From positions 1 to 60,187 of the forward strand of contig JAQTNV010000019.1 of assembly GCA_028713675.1 (NCBI GenBank): a stretch of DNA of 60,187 nucleotides, written 5' to 3'. Shown here one piece after another: positions 19,315 to 26,521 of the stretch. The position numbers were made by a program, and so were the translations under genes. Each line of letters begins with the position of its first letter. Position 1 is the stretch's first letter. The notes below the pieces were generated by a model. That model saw only the letters and a list, made by a program, of their open reading frames with translations. It was not told the origin of the DNA and ran no database searches. The stretch is from a bacterium. Its GTDB lineage: Bacteria; Desulfobacterota; JAPLJL01.

Positions 19315-20457
19315 TTACCCTTCAGTCCCTTCCGGGACGTTGTCATACATGCCCGGTTCCGTGTCTTCGGGCTCACCCGGGCCGAGCTTTTTATCGCCGT
19401 CCCGGTCTTTACCGCAGAAAGCCGAGCGGTGGAAGCGGTCACGGAAGGTGACGCGCAGCAGACTGTCGGCAATGATGAAATTGTACGTGCCGTTGGCGTC
19501 CACCGTGCAGGTCAGCGCCGCTTCGCAGGCGCCGCCATCATAGAAGCCAAGCAGGTCCAGGTGGGTGACCCATTTTTCGACGTTGAATTCCAGTACCACA
19601 GTGTTGATGGTGTCGGGAGTGATCTCCAGGCCGGTGAGCAGCTTGAGGCGGTAAGTTTTTTCGTTATCATCGGCGAAAAGGATGCGGAATGGGATTACTG
19701 TCGTTCCGGAGGTAAAAGTGCCTTCGAGGATGAGGGAACTGCCGATAATCGGGTTGGCCGCGTCCAGCCCGAGCGACGCGGCGTTTTCGGCTGTCACTTC
19801 CCCGAGACGGAAGAGGATGGTGTTGTAGGTGCCGGCGGGAATGGCCGTGGTGGTGAATTCCGGATAGGCTCGGCCGGCCAGCAGATCGACATAATACGGC
19901 CCGGTCAGCTTAGGTTTGGCGTTTTCATTGTCCAGCTCCGTATCAATGTCGTTATTGCCGCCGCTGTTTTCGCCGAGTTCCAGCTCGGAATCACATTCGC
20001 CCTCATTTCTGTTTCCGCCCAAAAGATTGACGTCATTATTGCCGGGATCGGTGCGTTCGTCGGGATCGGTGAAAGGTGCGGGATAATCGCTCATTTCCGC
20101 GGCGCGCACCCCGCAGGTGTTGCCTTCACCGTAACCCATGTGTTCGCGGTTCCAGTGCCGGCAGGGTTTTTTATTCTTACCATGTTTTTTCCACCGGAGC
20201 TCCTGGCCGGGAGACATAATGAAGCGGATATCCTCCATTACGATGCCGGCGGCGGTGATGGTGGTGCCGTCGGCCAGAACCAGCGGTTCGGACATCGGCG
20301 AGAACGGGGCGGGCGCGGCAGTTGTGTTCCCGGCCGCGGAGACGACCATTTCCAATCCGCCATAAGCGAGAGACGCCTGGGATTGGCTGCTTCCGCCCGA
20401 GCAGGCGGCCAGGATCGACAGGGTCAGCAGAACAGTGCCGATTAACAGTTTTTTCAT
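19315..20457 (-). CDS. Lipoprotein with weak DUF4382-like similarity
   Basis: 380 residues. The N-terminus is a classical lipoprotein signal: two Lys, a hydrophobic core and lipobox LAAC (Cys near residue 19). An AGGAGT Shine-Dalgarno precedes ATG 20457. The middle contains an acidic, Asn-rich linker. The C-terminal half has a beta-rich segment with 'DLLAG...IPAGTYNTILFRLGEV', which recalls DUF4382 proteins ('VDLL...ipaGtYtqirl'); this is pattern similarity only. It is likely anchored in the envelope with no predicted enzymatic role. It is monocistronic, convergent with apgM, and has its own strong terminator. Confidence 0.75.
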   Translation of the reverse strand: MKKLLIGTVLLTLSILAACSGGSSQSQASLAYGGLEMVVSAAGNTTAAPAPFSPMSEPLVLADGTTITAAGIVMEDIRFIMSPGQELRWKKHGKNKKPCRHWNREHMGYGEGNTCGVRAAEMSDYPAPFTDPDERTDPGNNDVNLLGGNRNEGECDSELELGENSGGNNDIDTELDNENAKPKLTGPYYVDLLAGRAYPEFTTTAIPAGTYNTILFRLGEVTAENAASLGLDAANPIIGSSLILEGTFTSGTTVIPFRILFADDNEKTYRLKLLTGLEITPDTINTVVLEFNVEKWVTHLDLLGFYDGGACEAALTCTVDANGTYNFIIADSLLRVTFRDRFHRSAFCGKDRDGDKKLGPGEPEDTEPGMYDNVPEGTEG

Positions 20458-20630
20458 TTTTGTACTCCTTATTTGAATATGATTGCTATTATAACCAATT
20501 CAGCCCCGCATTTGGAGATGGTTCCTCAGGTTTTAAGTCAATTTTCAACTCATTCTGATCAGGATGATGGGAAAATATTGAAAATACTCAGGATGTGGGA
20601 GACAATGGATCCACAAATATATACTAAATT

Positions 20631-21440
20631 ATGGGAAAAATGGACGATAAAGAGCGTCGGCTCCTGATTATTAACTTCGGCATTTTGGGGATCGTCATCA
20701 TCGCCAGCACGATCCTGCACCACTTCTTCCCCCAGGTTCTGGATGTCCCTTCCCACGAAGGAATTCCTTATTACAGTTTCCCGGAACTCTTGATCCAGGA
20801 CCTGATCCCGATCGGGCTTACCTATCTCTGTTTCAAACATTCGCTTCATTACCTCGGGCCCTGGCAGGCCTCCATGTTCCTTTCCGGGTCTTTCGTCTTT
20901 ACCGGACTCGAGGAGTCCATGTGGATCCTGGCCGGCCGTTATTCCGGAATCCAGGAGACCTATTACTTCAGCCGGGGCTTTTTCTGGTTTTTCGAGACTC
21001 CGGTCATGGCCTGCCTGGGCTGGTATTTCATCGCCTATGCCTGCGTTTATATCTCCTCGCTCATCCTTAAAAACCACGGCCTCTGGACCCGGGCCATCTG
21101 CGGGGGGCTGATCGCGATGGATATCGACCTCTGGCTTGACCCGGTCCAGACCTCCCCGGAATGGAAATCGTGGTTCTGGCTCTCCCCCGACAAGATCAAT
21201 ATCTTCTCGATCCCCCTTTCCAACTTCATTGGCTGGTTCCTCCTGATTTTCCTCTTCGCCCTGGTTTTCGATAAACTCCCCGCGCTGGAGGCGCGCCGCG
21301 GGCAGACCTGGGCGACACTCCGTTTTTACGGGATTCTGCTCCTGCTCGAATTGGGGATTTTGATCTTTTTCGGGATGTACGGGACCATCGTGATGCCTTT
21401 GTTCCCTGAGCCGGTTAATCTGACGCTGGGAGGAATATAA
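20631..21440 (+). CDS. CruF/DUF422-like integral membrane protein
   Basis: 269 residues with about seven hydrophobic helices. The block 'GGLIAMDIDLWLDPV...W...IPLSNFIGWF' matches the conserved layout of the CruF (DUF422) carotenoid-biosynthesis family: an acidic Asp-x-x-Leu-Asp-Pro motif, then a Pro-Leu-x-Asn-Phe-x-Gly-Trp motif. An EES motif upstream also fits. CruF members hydrate the psi-end of carotenoids, but no other carotenoid gene is in the window, so the substrate is uncertain. The start is either ATG 20631 or ATG 20640 (MDDKERRLL); neither has a strong Shine-Dalgarno. The next small membrane gene begins at the base after its stop, so the two are probably co-translated. Confidence 0.6.
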   Translation: MGKMDDKERRLLIINFGILGIVIIASTILHHFFPQVLDVPSHEGIPYYSFPELLIQDLIPIGLTYLCFKHSLHYLGPWQASMFLSGSFVFTGLEESMWILAGRYSGIQETYYFSRGFFWFFETPVMACLGWYFIAYACVYISSLILKNHGLWTRAICGGLIAMDIDLWLDPVQTSPEWKSWFWLSPDKINIFSIPLSNFIGWFLLIFLFALVFDKLPALEARRGQTWATLRFYGILLLLELGILIFFGMYGTIVMPLFPEPVNLTLGGI

Positions 21441-21656
21441 ATGGAAAGTCCGAAGTCGAATAAAAGAATTGATTATTATCCGTTGATTGCGATCATTCTT
21501 TTCTGGCTGACCTCGGCTTTCCTGCCCTCGCTGATCGTTACCCGGCCTTACCTCACCATCCTGGGGGTGGTTTCCATCCCCGCCCTGGTCTGCATCTGGC
21601 TTGCTTTCAGGATTGTTTATCGCCAGCATAAAGATAGCAAAGGGCAAAGGGCATAG
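21441..21656 (+). CDS. Small two-helix membrane protein
   Basis: 71 residues with two hydrophobic segments (about residues 14-34 and 39-60) and a basic, hydrophilic C-terminus. Its ATG abuts the stop of the CruF-like gene, which indicates translational coupling and a shared function. The last few codons (DSKGQRA) run into the 'GGGCATAG' intergenic repeat, so the repeat may have extended the reading frame. The family is not recognised. Confidence 0.6.
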   Translation: MESPKSNKRIDYYPLIAIILFWLTSAFLPSLIVTRPYLTILGVVSIPALVCIWLAFRIVYRQHKDSKGQRA

Positions 21657-21683
21657 AGCAGAGGGCAAAGGCAAAAAACAGGA
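21628..21683. repeat. Heptamer-type repeat (GGGCAAA/GGGCATA)
   Basis: Tandem 7-bp units such as agggcaa, agggcat and agagcag run from the 3' end of the small membrane gene into the spacer. The same phrase recurs near 29640, 33335, 40065, 40630, 41190, 44085, 44255, 56920 and 57000. Confidence 0.6.
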
Positions 21684-21800
21684 AAAGAGGATTGTTGGGT
21701 TGCTAGGTGGTTAGAAAAAATCAAATAGACCAGAAAATGTTATTAACGCCATGCTCTATGCTCTATGCTATTCATTGATCAGATAAACTAAACAGATAAC

Positions 21801-22289
21801 ATGAACAAATTTGCCTGCGTTGTTTTGACCATCAGCGACAAGGGCTCCACCGGCCAGCGGAAGGACACCAGCGGTCCCATCCTGAAGGAGCTCCTGGAGG
21901 CGAAGGGATTCGCGGTTCCGTTCCTGGAAATCATCCCCGACGAACAGCCGCTCATCGAAAAGAAGCTCCGGGAGTTCTCAGAGGGGGGCGAGATCGCCCT
22001 GATCCTGACCACCGGCGGAACCGGGCCGGCTCCCCGCGACGTGACCCCCGAGGCCACGCTGGCGGTGATCGAGAAGGAGATGCCCGGGATCGCCGAACAC
22101 CTCCGGGCCGAGAGCTTCAGGAAAACCCCGCACGGGATCCTCTCCCGGGGCCGGGCCGGGATCCGCAAAAAAACCCTGATCATCAACCTGCCCGGGAGCC
22201 CCAAGGCCGTCCGGGAATGCCTCGAGTTCCTGGAGCCGGTGCTCTACCACGCCCTCGAGCTGGTCCGGGGCGAGTTCGGGGAGCACTAA
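21801..22289 (+). CDS. mog: Molybdopterin adenylyltransferase / MoaB-MogA family
   Basis: 162 residues covering one complete MoCF-binding domain. It adenylylates molybdopterin before metal insertion during molybdenum (or tungsten) cofactor synthesis in the cytoplasm. Visible: 'VVLTISDKGSTGQRKDTSGP' at the N-terminus, the TTGGTGPAPRDVTPEA loop near residue 72 (molybdopterin binding) and 'INLPGSPKAVRE' near residue 132, all diagnostic. Whether it is functionally MogA or MoaB cannot be settled from sequence. No other Moco gene is adjacent. The start ATG 21801 has no obvious Shine-Dalgarno. Confidence 0.88.
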   Translation: MNKFACVVLTISDKGSTGQRKDTSGPILKELLEAKGFAVPFLEIIPDEQPLIEKKLREFSEGGEIALILTTGGTGPAPRDVTPEATLAVIEKEMPGIAEHLRAESFRKTPHGILSRGRAGIRKKTLIINLPGSPKAVRECLEFLEPVLYHALELVRGEFGEH

Positions 22290-22290
22290 A

Positions 22291-22440
22291 AGCAGTTTCG
22301 AGTTTCGGGTTTCGAGTTGCGGGTTGAATATCCAGACCTAAGTCCGAGAGTAGCCGACTGCTTGGATTAGGTGATGGGTGTCAGTGGTTGGATGTTAGTT
22401 GTTGCCTATGACCCATGACCTAAGACCTATGACCTGATTT
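22291..22440. repeat. Mixed TTTCGAG heptamer and GACCTAT octamer repeats
   Basis: The mog-radC spacer begins with tandem variants of TTTCGAG/TTTCGGG (22294-22325). It ends with CCTATGAC/CCTAAGAC octamers (22395-22436). Related TTTCGAG runs occur near 23556, 30599 and 58070, and octamer runs near 41105 and 49484. No gene is seen. Confidence 0.6.
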
Positions 22441-22480
22441 TGAAGGAGGCCCTGCCGGGGAGGGCGGCGGGTGAAGGTAT

Positions 22481-23176
22481 ATGGAGGAAAAGCCGCTTTA
22501 CCTCGGGCACCGGAAACGCCTGCGCGAGAGGTTCGGGAAGGGGGGCGCGGATGGTTTCCAGGATTACGAACTGCTTGAGCTTCTGCTCACCTACGCCATC
22601 CCCCGGTGTGACGTCAAGCCCATCGCCAAGAAACTGATCAAGAGATTCGGGAATCTCTCCGGAGTCCTCGACGCCGGCCAAGAGGAGCTGGAGGCCGTCG
22701 AAGAAATCGGTCCCGCTTCCGCCACGCTCATCCGGCTGGTCAAGGAACTGCAGGGGAAATACCTGTCCGAGGGGATGAAGGGCCGCGACCTGGTCTCCTC
22801 GCCCCAGGCCGCGATCGATTTCGCCCGGGTCAGGATCTCCGGGCTGGACCACGAGGTTTTCCTGGCCATTTACCTGAGCACCAAGAACCGGATCCTCGGC
22901 CACGGGATCATCCAGGAAGGCACCGTGGACCATACGGTGATGTATCCCCGCCGGCTGGTCGAGGCGGCCTTGAGGCATAAGGCCGCCGGGATCATCCTGG
23001 TCCACAACCACCCGAGCGGGTACTCGGATCCGTCCCCCGAGGACAAGCGGCTCACCCAGGCCCTGGCCGAGGCGGCCCGGCCGATGGACCTCCGGATCCT
23101 GGATCATATCGTGGTGGGCAAGGACGGCTACTTCAGCTTCGCGGAAAAAGGCCTGCTGGCGGTGAACAACAAGTAG
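22481..23176 (+). CDS. radC: RadC family protein (JAB/MPN metalloprotease-like domain)
   Basis: 231 residues, normal for RadC. The N-terminal UPF0758 helix-hairpin-helix region (RLRERF...LLELLLTYAIPR, then helical 'GPASATLIRLVKEL') is followed by the JAB1/MPN+ domain. That domain carries the JAMM signature HNHPSGYSDPSPED near residue 173 with metal-binding His and Asp intact. Function is unresolved for this family despite its old 'DNA repair' name. The start at ATG 22481 follows GAAGG. Confidence 0.92.
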   Translation: MEEKPLYLGHRKRLRERFGKGGADGFQDYELLELLLTYAIPRCDVKPIAKKLIKRFGNLSGVLDAGQEELEAVEEIGPASATLIRLVKELQGKYLSEGMKGRDLVSSPQAAIDFARVRISGLDHEVFLAIYLSTKNRILGHGIIQEGTVDHTVMYPRRLVEAALRHKAAGIILVHNHPSGYSDPSPEDKRLTQALAEAARPMDLRILDHIVVGKDGYFSFAEKGLLAVNNK

Positions 23177-23183
23177 GCAGTAA

Positions 23184-23238
23184 AAGAGTCTATTGGGTTC
23201 ATAGAGTCCATCGAGTCCATAGTGTCAAAAGAGATAAA
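23184..23238. repeat. Nonamer-type repeat (GAGTCCATA/GTGTC)
   Basis: Consecutive ~9-bp units such as gagtctatt, gggttcata, gagtccatc, gagtccata and gtgtcaaaa follow radC. The same phrase family recurs at 26362-26476, 41232-41269 and 43009-43130. Confidence 0.6.
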
Positions 23239-23470
23239 AACAATCCATTAAGGCCATTGTGTTTATTCGATTTTAAGAGGACCCGGGGGGGTGGTCCTCG
23301 CGACACAAACTCTTTTTTCCAGGATACCAATAAATTCGATTGCTCCTGATAATTGGGTCCAGCGAAGGCTAGACCCTGCGGGTCAGCCGCCCGGGATTAC
23401 GTGATCGCACACATTGGTTTGGGGAGCGAGACCAACCCCCCAAAAAGAAAAAAAGGACAACGAAAAGCAA

Positions 23471-23510
23471 GATTGCCACGTCCCGCCGGAGGCGGGCCTC
23501 GCAATGACGA
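23471..23510. repeat. Palindromic dispersed repeat (GATTGCCAC...CTCGCAATGAC)
   Basis: Outer arms gattgc and gcaatga with an inner cccgccggaggcggg hairpin. The same element in opposite orientation flanks the RelE module at 30863-30900 and 31518-31557, and a variant lies at 57863-57935. Confidence 0.65.
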
Positions 23511-23584
23511 ATATTACCCAAGAATCTCGTTTTTTTCCTTTATCTTTGACTTCTAAACTAGAAACTCGAAACCCGGAACCCGAA

Positions 23585-23613
23585 ATGACAAAAAGCCGTG
23601 GGCTTTTTGTCAT
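23585..23613. terminator. Bidirectional hairpin, possible terminator downstream of radC
   Basis: Perfect 13-bp arms (atgacaaaaagcc / ggctttttgtcat) around a 3-nt loop, with five-base A and T runs inside the stem. No long T-run follows, so termination is plausible but not certain. Confidence 0.45.
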
Positions 23614-23712
23614 TGGTTGGCAAACCTGTCGTTTATCGCAATAATTTAACCGGGGGATAAAGTCGAAAATTGTAGCCGCAGCCTTCAGGCTGCGTGCCTG
23701 GGAGAAAAATAA

Positions 23713-24792
23713 ATGAAAAGCAAACTGCCGGAAATCGGGAAAATCTCGCCCGAGATATTCAACGAATTGATCTATCCCCGCCTGGGGGCGAAGAACCGGA
23801 ATATCCTGGTCGGCCCCCAGCACGGCGTGGACGTGGGGATCATCGAGATCGGCGGACAGGCGGTGGCCCTGACCGCGGACCCGGTTTTCATTGTCCCCGA
23901 GTACGGCTGGGAGCGGGCGGCCTGGTTCGCCATCCACATCCTCGCTTCCGACGCCTCTACCTCCGGACTTCCGCCCCGCTACCTGGCGATCGATCTGAAC
24001 CTGCCCCTGGGGATAACCAAGAAGTCCCTCGAGATTGTCTGGCAGACTATCCACCGGGAGTGCCGGAAAATGGGGATCGCGGTAATCACCGGACACACCG
24101 CCCGCTACGACAACTGCAATTATCCATTTGTGGGCGGGGCGGTGGTGATGAGCGTGGGCGGTAAAGATAAATACGTTACCCCAAAATTTGCCCGCGCGGG
24201 AGACCAGATCATCATTACCAAGGGCCCCGCGATCGAAGCCAGCGGGATCTTTGCCGCGATGCTCCCCCGCCTGCTCGAGCAGGAATTCGGGGCCGGTTTC
24301 CGGAAACAGGCCGAAAGCATTTTTTACCAGATGACCGTGGTCAAAGACGCGATGACCGCGGTCAGCGTGGGGGTGAGGAATAACGGCGTGACCTCCATGC
24401 ACGACGCCACCGAGTGCGGGATCTGGGGCGGGCTTTACGAGCTGGCCCAGGCGTCCGGCCTCGGGGTGCGGGTGGAGAAAGAGGCGATCGTGCTGGAGAA
24501 ATGCGTCCCCGAGATCTGCGGTTACTTCGGGATCGATCCCTACGCTTCGATCAGCGAGGGCACCCTGATCATCTCCTGCCGGAAACATAAAGCCGGACGG
24601 GTGGTCCAGGCGCTCAAAAAGAAGGGGATCAGGTCATCGATCGTGGGGGAACTGGTCCCGCGCCGGTGGGGGATGGTGCTGGTCGAGGGTGGGAAGGAGA
24701 GGGAGCTCAAACATCCGATCGTTGACCCCTTCTGGAAGGCCTTCTACCAGGCCTTGAACGTAGCGCCGCCATCCTCAAGTAAAAAGAAGTAG
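23713..24792 (+). CDS. AIR synthase-related / HypE-like protein
   Basis: 359 residues with the two-domain PurM/HypE fold: an N-terminal ATP-binding part (QHGVDVGIIEIGGQ, 'ADPVFIVPEYGWERAAWFAIH', then 'GHTARYDN') and a C-terminal AIRS_C part ('MHDATECGIWGGLYELAQASG', 'ISEGTLIISC'). Members of this group are annotated as hydrogenase maturation HypE-like or AIR synthase-related; no hyp or pur genes are adjacent, so the substrate is unknown. SelD was considered because of the selenoprotein candidate in this window, but the N-terminal Cys/Sec glycine-rich loop of SelD is missing. The start ATG 23713 follows GGGAG. Confidence 0.75.
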   Translation: MKSKLPEIGKISPEIFNELIYPRLGAKNRNILVGPQHGVDVGIIEIGGQAVALTADPVFIVPEYGWERAAWFAIHILASDASTSGLPPRYLAIDLNLPLGITKKSLEIVWQTIHRECRKMGIAVITGHTARYDNCNYPFVGGAVVMSVGGKDKYVTPKFARAGDQIIITKGPAIEASGIFAAMLPRLLEQEFGAGFRKQAESIFYQMTVVKDAMTAVSVGVRNNGVTSMHDATECGIWGGLYELAQASGLGVRVEKEAIVLEKCVPEICGYFGIDPYASISEGTLIISCRKHKAGRVVQALKKKGIRSSIVGELVPRRWGMVLVEGGKERELKHPIVDPFWKAFYQALNVAPPSSSKKK

Positions 24793-24833
24793 CCGGGAGC
24801 AAGGGGCAGGGGGCAAAGGATAAAGATTTATTT

Positions 24834-24930
24834 AAATCTCCCCCAACCACTCTTTCAACAAAGAGGGGCGCATGATTCCTGATTTTTAATTTTATCCCCC
24901 TTTGTGAAAAGGGGGATAAAGGGGGATTTT
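24834..24930. repeat. ~100-bp two-hairpin MITE-like repeat, copy 1
   Basis: Begins aaatctccccc and ends gggggatttt, giving terminal inverted repeats. Inside are two hairpins, ctctttcaacaaagag and tatccccctttgtgaaaaggggga. Copies lie at 44128-44227 (inverted) and 57030-57128 (same orientation). It contains no ORF and sits just upstream of the efflux genes. Confidence 0.75.
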
Positions 24931-24965
24931 CAGATCTGGGGATGTTCTGGAAAGGAAATAAATAA

Positions 24966-26345
24966 ATGAGCAAAGGATTAAAAATATTTCTGACGATAGT
25001 TCTTGTCCTCGGCGGCCTGATCATTTCCTGCGGACGGAAAGAAACCGCACCCACGCCGAAGGAAACATCCCCGGCTGCGGCCCCGGAGACGACTCCGGTC
25101 TATACCTGCCCGATGCACCCGTACTACACCTCTGATCATCCCGGGAAGTGCCCGATCTGCGGGATGGATCTGGTGAAGAAGGAAACCGGGGAGAAAAAAC
25201 CGGCGGCGGGGACGGGGGAGGATATGGCCCCGGCCATTCCGAAAACAAATATCCCGAGGGATTCCGCTCCCGAGGGATTCGCCCCCATCAAGATTCCCCC
25301 GGACAAACAGCAGTTGATCGGGGTTACCACCGATGAGGTGGCGGTCAAGCCGTTCGCGAAAACCATCCGGGCCGTGGGCTGGGTGGATTACCGGGAGCCA
25401 TCCCTCTTTACGGTGAACGCCAAGTTTGAAGGCTGGGCGGAGAAGCTTTACGTGGATTATACCGGCCAGCTGGTCAAGAAGGGCCAGCCCCTGCTCGAAA
25501 TCTACAGCCCCGAACTGGTTTCCGCCCAGGAGGTATATCTCCTGGCCCGGAAAGCCGGGAGGGTGACCTCGGGGAGCGTTTCGGATGAGGACAAGGGGGA
25601 TAACGCGAGCTTCCTCGCGGCTTCGCGCCGGAAGCTTGAGCTTTGGGACATCAGCAACGCCCAGATCGCCGGGCTCGAAAAGAGCGGCGTGGCGAAAAAG
25701 ACCCTGACCCTGAATTCGCCCGGTGCCGGCTTTGTGATTGAGAAAGGGGTTTCACAGGGCGACAAGATCATGTCCGGCCAGGAACTGTATAAGATCGCGG
25801 ATTTGTCCGAAGTCTGGATCTACGCCGATATCTATGAGAATGACATTCCTCTGATCAAGGTGGGGCAGATGGCGGCGATCAGGTCGTCCTCGCTCCCGGG
25901 GCAAAACTATCAGGCCCGGGTCAAATATATCTTTCCCTACATAAATGCCGATACCCGCACCAACCGGGTCAGGTTCGAGCTGGCCAACCCGGGCTTCCGC
26001 CTGAAGCCCAAGATGTTCGTGGATGCCGAAATCCAGGTGGATTACGGTCAGCGCCTGGTCATCCCGGACGGGGCGGTTCTGGACGCGGGGGAGAAGAAGA
26101 TCGTGTTCGTGGACCGGGGCAACGGTTACTTCGATCCGCGTGAGGTGGTCCTGGGGATCCGGGGTGACGGCTTTCTCGAGGTGCTCTCGGGGGTGAAGGA
26201 GGGGGACAAGGTGGTGACTTCCGCCAATTTCCTGGTGGACTCCGAGTCGCGCCTGAAATCCGCCCTGGAAGGTTTCGGGAAAGGGACGGGGGAAACACAA
26301 GTAAAGGAAGGAAAACAAGGGATGGAAGGAATGCCGGGAATGTGA
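24966..26345 (+). CDS. cusB: CusB-like RND efflux adaptor lipoprotein with heavy-metal-binding domain
   Basis: 459 residues. The signal sequence ends at a lipobox (LIISC, Cys near residue 20). A short heavy-metal-binding domain follows (YTCPMHP...CPICGMDLV, residues ~49-70). Next come the membrane-fusion-protein core (barrel-sandwich 'VNAKFEGWAEKLYVDYTGQ...VKKGQPLLEIYSPEL', hairpin and beta-barrel 'ADLSEVWIYADIYENDIPLIKVGQ') and a Met/Gly/Lys-rich tail. CusB-type adaptors bridge the inner-membrane CusA pump and an outer-membrane channel and deliver Cu(I)/Ag(I). The cusA-like gene follows after 176 bp, but no CusC-type channel gene is in the window. Confidence 0.88.
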   Translation: MSKGLKIFLTIVLVLGGLIISCGRKETAPTPKETSPAAAPETTPVYTCPMHPYYTSDHPGKCPICGMDLVKKETGEKKPAAGTGEDMAPAIPKTNIPRDSAPEGFAPIKIPPDKQQLIGVTTDEVAVKPFAKTIRAVGWVDYREPSLFTVNAKFEGWAEKLYVDYTGQLVKKGQPLLEIYSPELVSAQEVYLLARKAGRVTSGSVSDEDKGDNASFLAASRRKLELWDISNAQIAGLEKSGVAKKTLTLNSPGAGFVIEKGVSQGDKIMSGQELYKIADLSEVWIYADIYENDIPLIKVGQMAAIRSSSLPGQNYQARVKYIFPYINADTRTNRVRFELANPGFRLKPKMFVDAEIQVDYGQRLVIPDGAVLDAGEKKIVFVDRGNGYFDPREVVLGIRGDGFLEVLSGVKEGDKVVTSANFLVDSESRLKSALEGFGKGTGETQVKEGKQGMEGMPGM

Positions 26346-26361
26346 GGCGTGAAGAATAAAT

Positions 26362-26476
26362 TGTCCTTTGAGTCTATTGTGTCCATTGCGTCTATAGTGT
26401 CTGAGGAATCAATCAAAGTCCTTCGCCTTTTTGACACTATGGACTCTATGGACACCAGGAACACAATGGACGTTGT
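26362..26476. repeat. Nonamer-type repeats between cusB- and cusA-like genes
   Basis: Two blocks of ~9-bp units: gagtctattgtgtccattgcgtctatagtgtctg (26370-26403) and, in complementary sense, gacactatggactctatggacaccaggaacacaatggac (26433-26470). The blocks are partly complementary and could fold into an imperfect long hairpin between the two cistrons. Confidence 0.6.
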
Positions 26477-26521
26477 TACTTACTATCTTCTATCTCCCAT
26501 CTCCAATCTCCCGGGTCTAAT

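Larger units (their letters stand above)
23177..23712. other. Gene-free 536-bp spacer made of repeats and hairpins
   Basis: This spacer holds the nonamer repeat above, a palindromic 'gattgccac...gcctcgcaatga' repeat (23471-23510), TTTCGAG-type heptamers (23556-23582), a strong hairpin (23585-23613) and a 'gtagccgcagccttcaggctgcg' motif (about 23672-23695) also found near 29667 and 56950. Short ORFs here are repeat-derived. I see no RNA gene. Confidence 0.6.

Noticed and set aside
23353-23644. Two overlapping small frames (67 and 76 codons) after radC
   Set aside because: Both run through palindromic and TTTCGAG-type repeats; composition is unlike that of genes here.
23713-24792. Possible selD (selenophosphate synthetase), which would support the selenoprotein
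   Set aside because: The fold family (PurM/HypE-like) is right, but the N-terminal Cys/Sec glycine-rich loop of SelD is missing and the protein aligns better with AIR synthase-related proteins.
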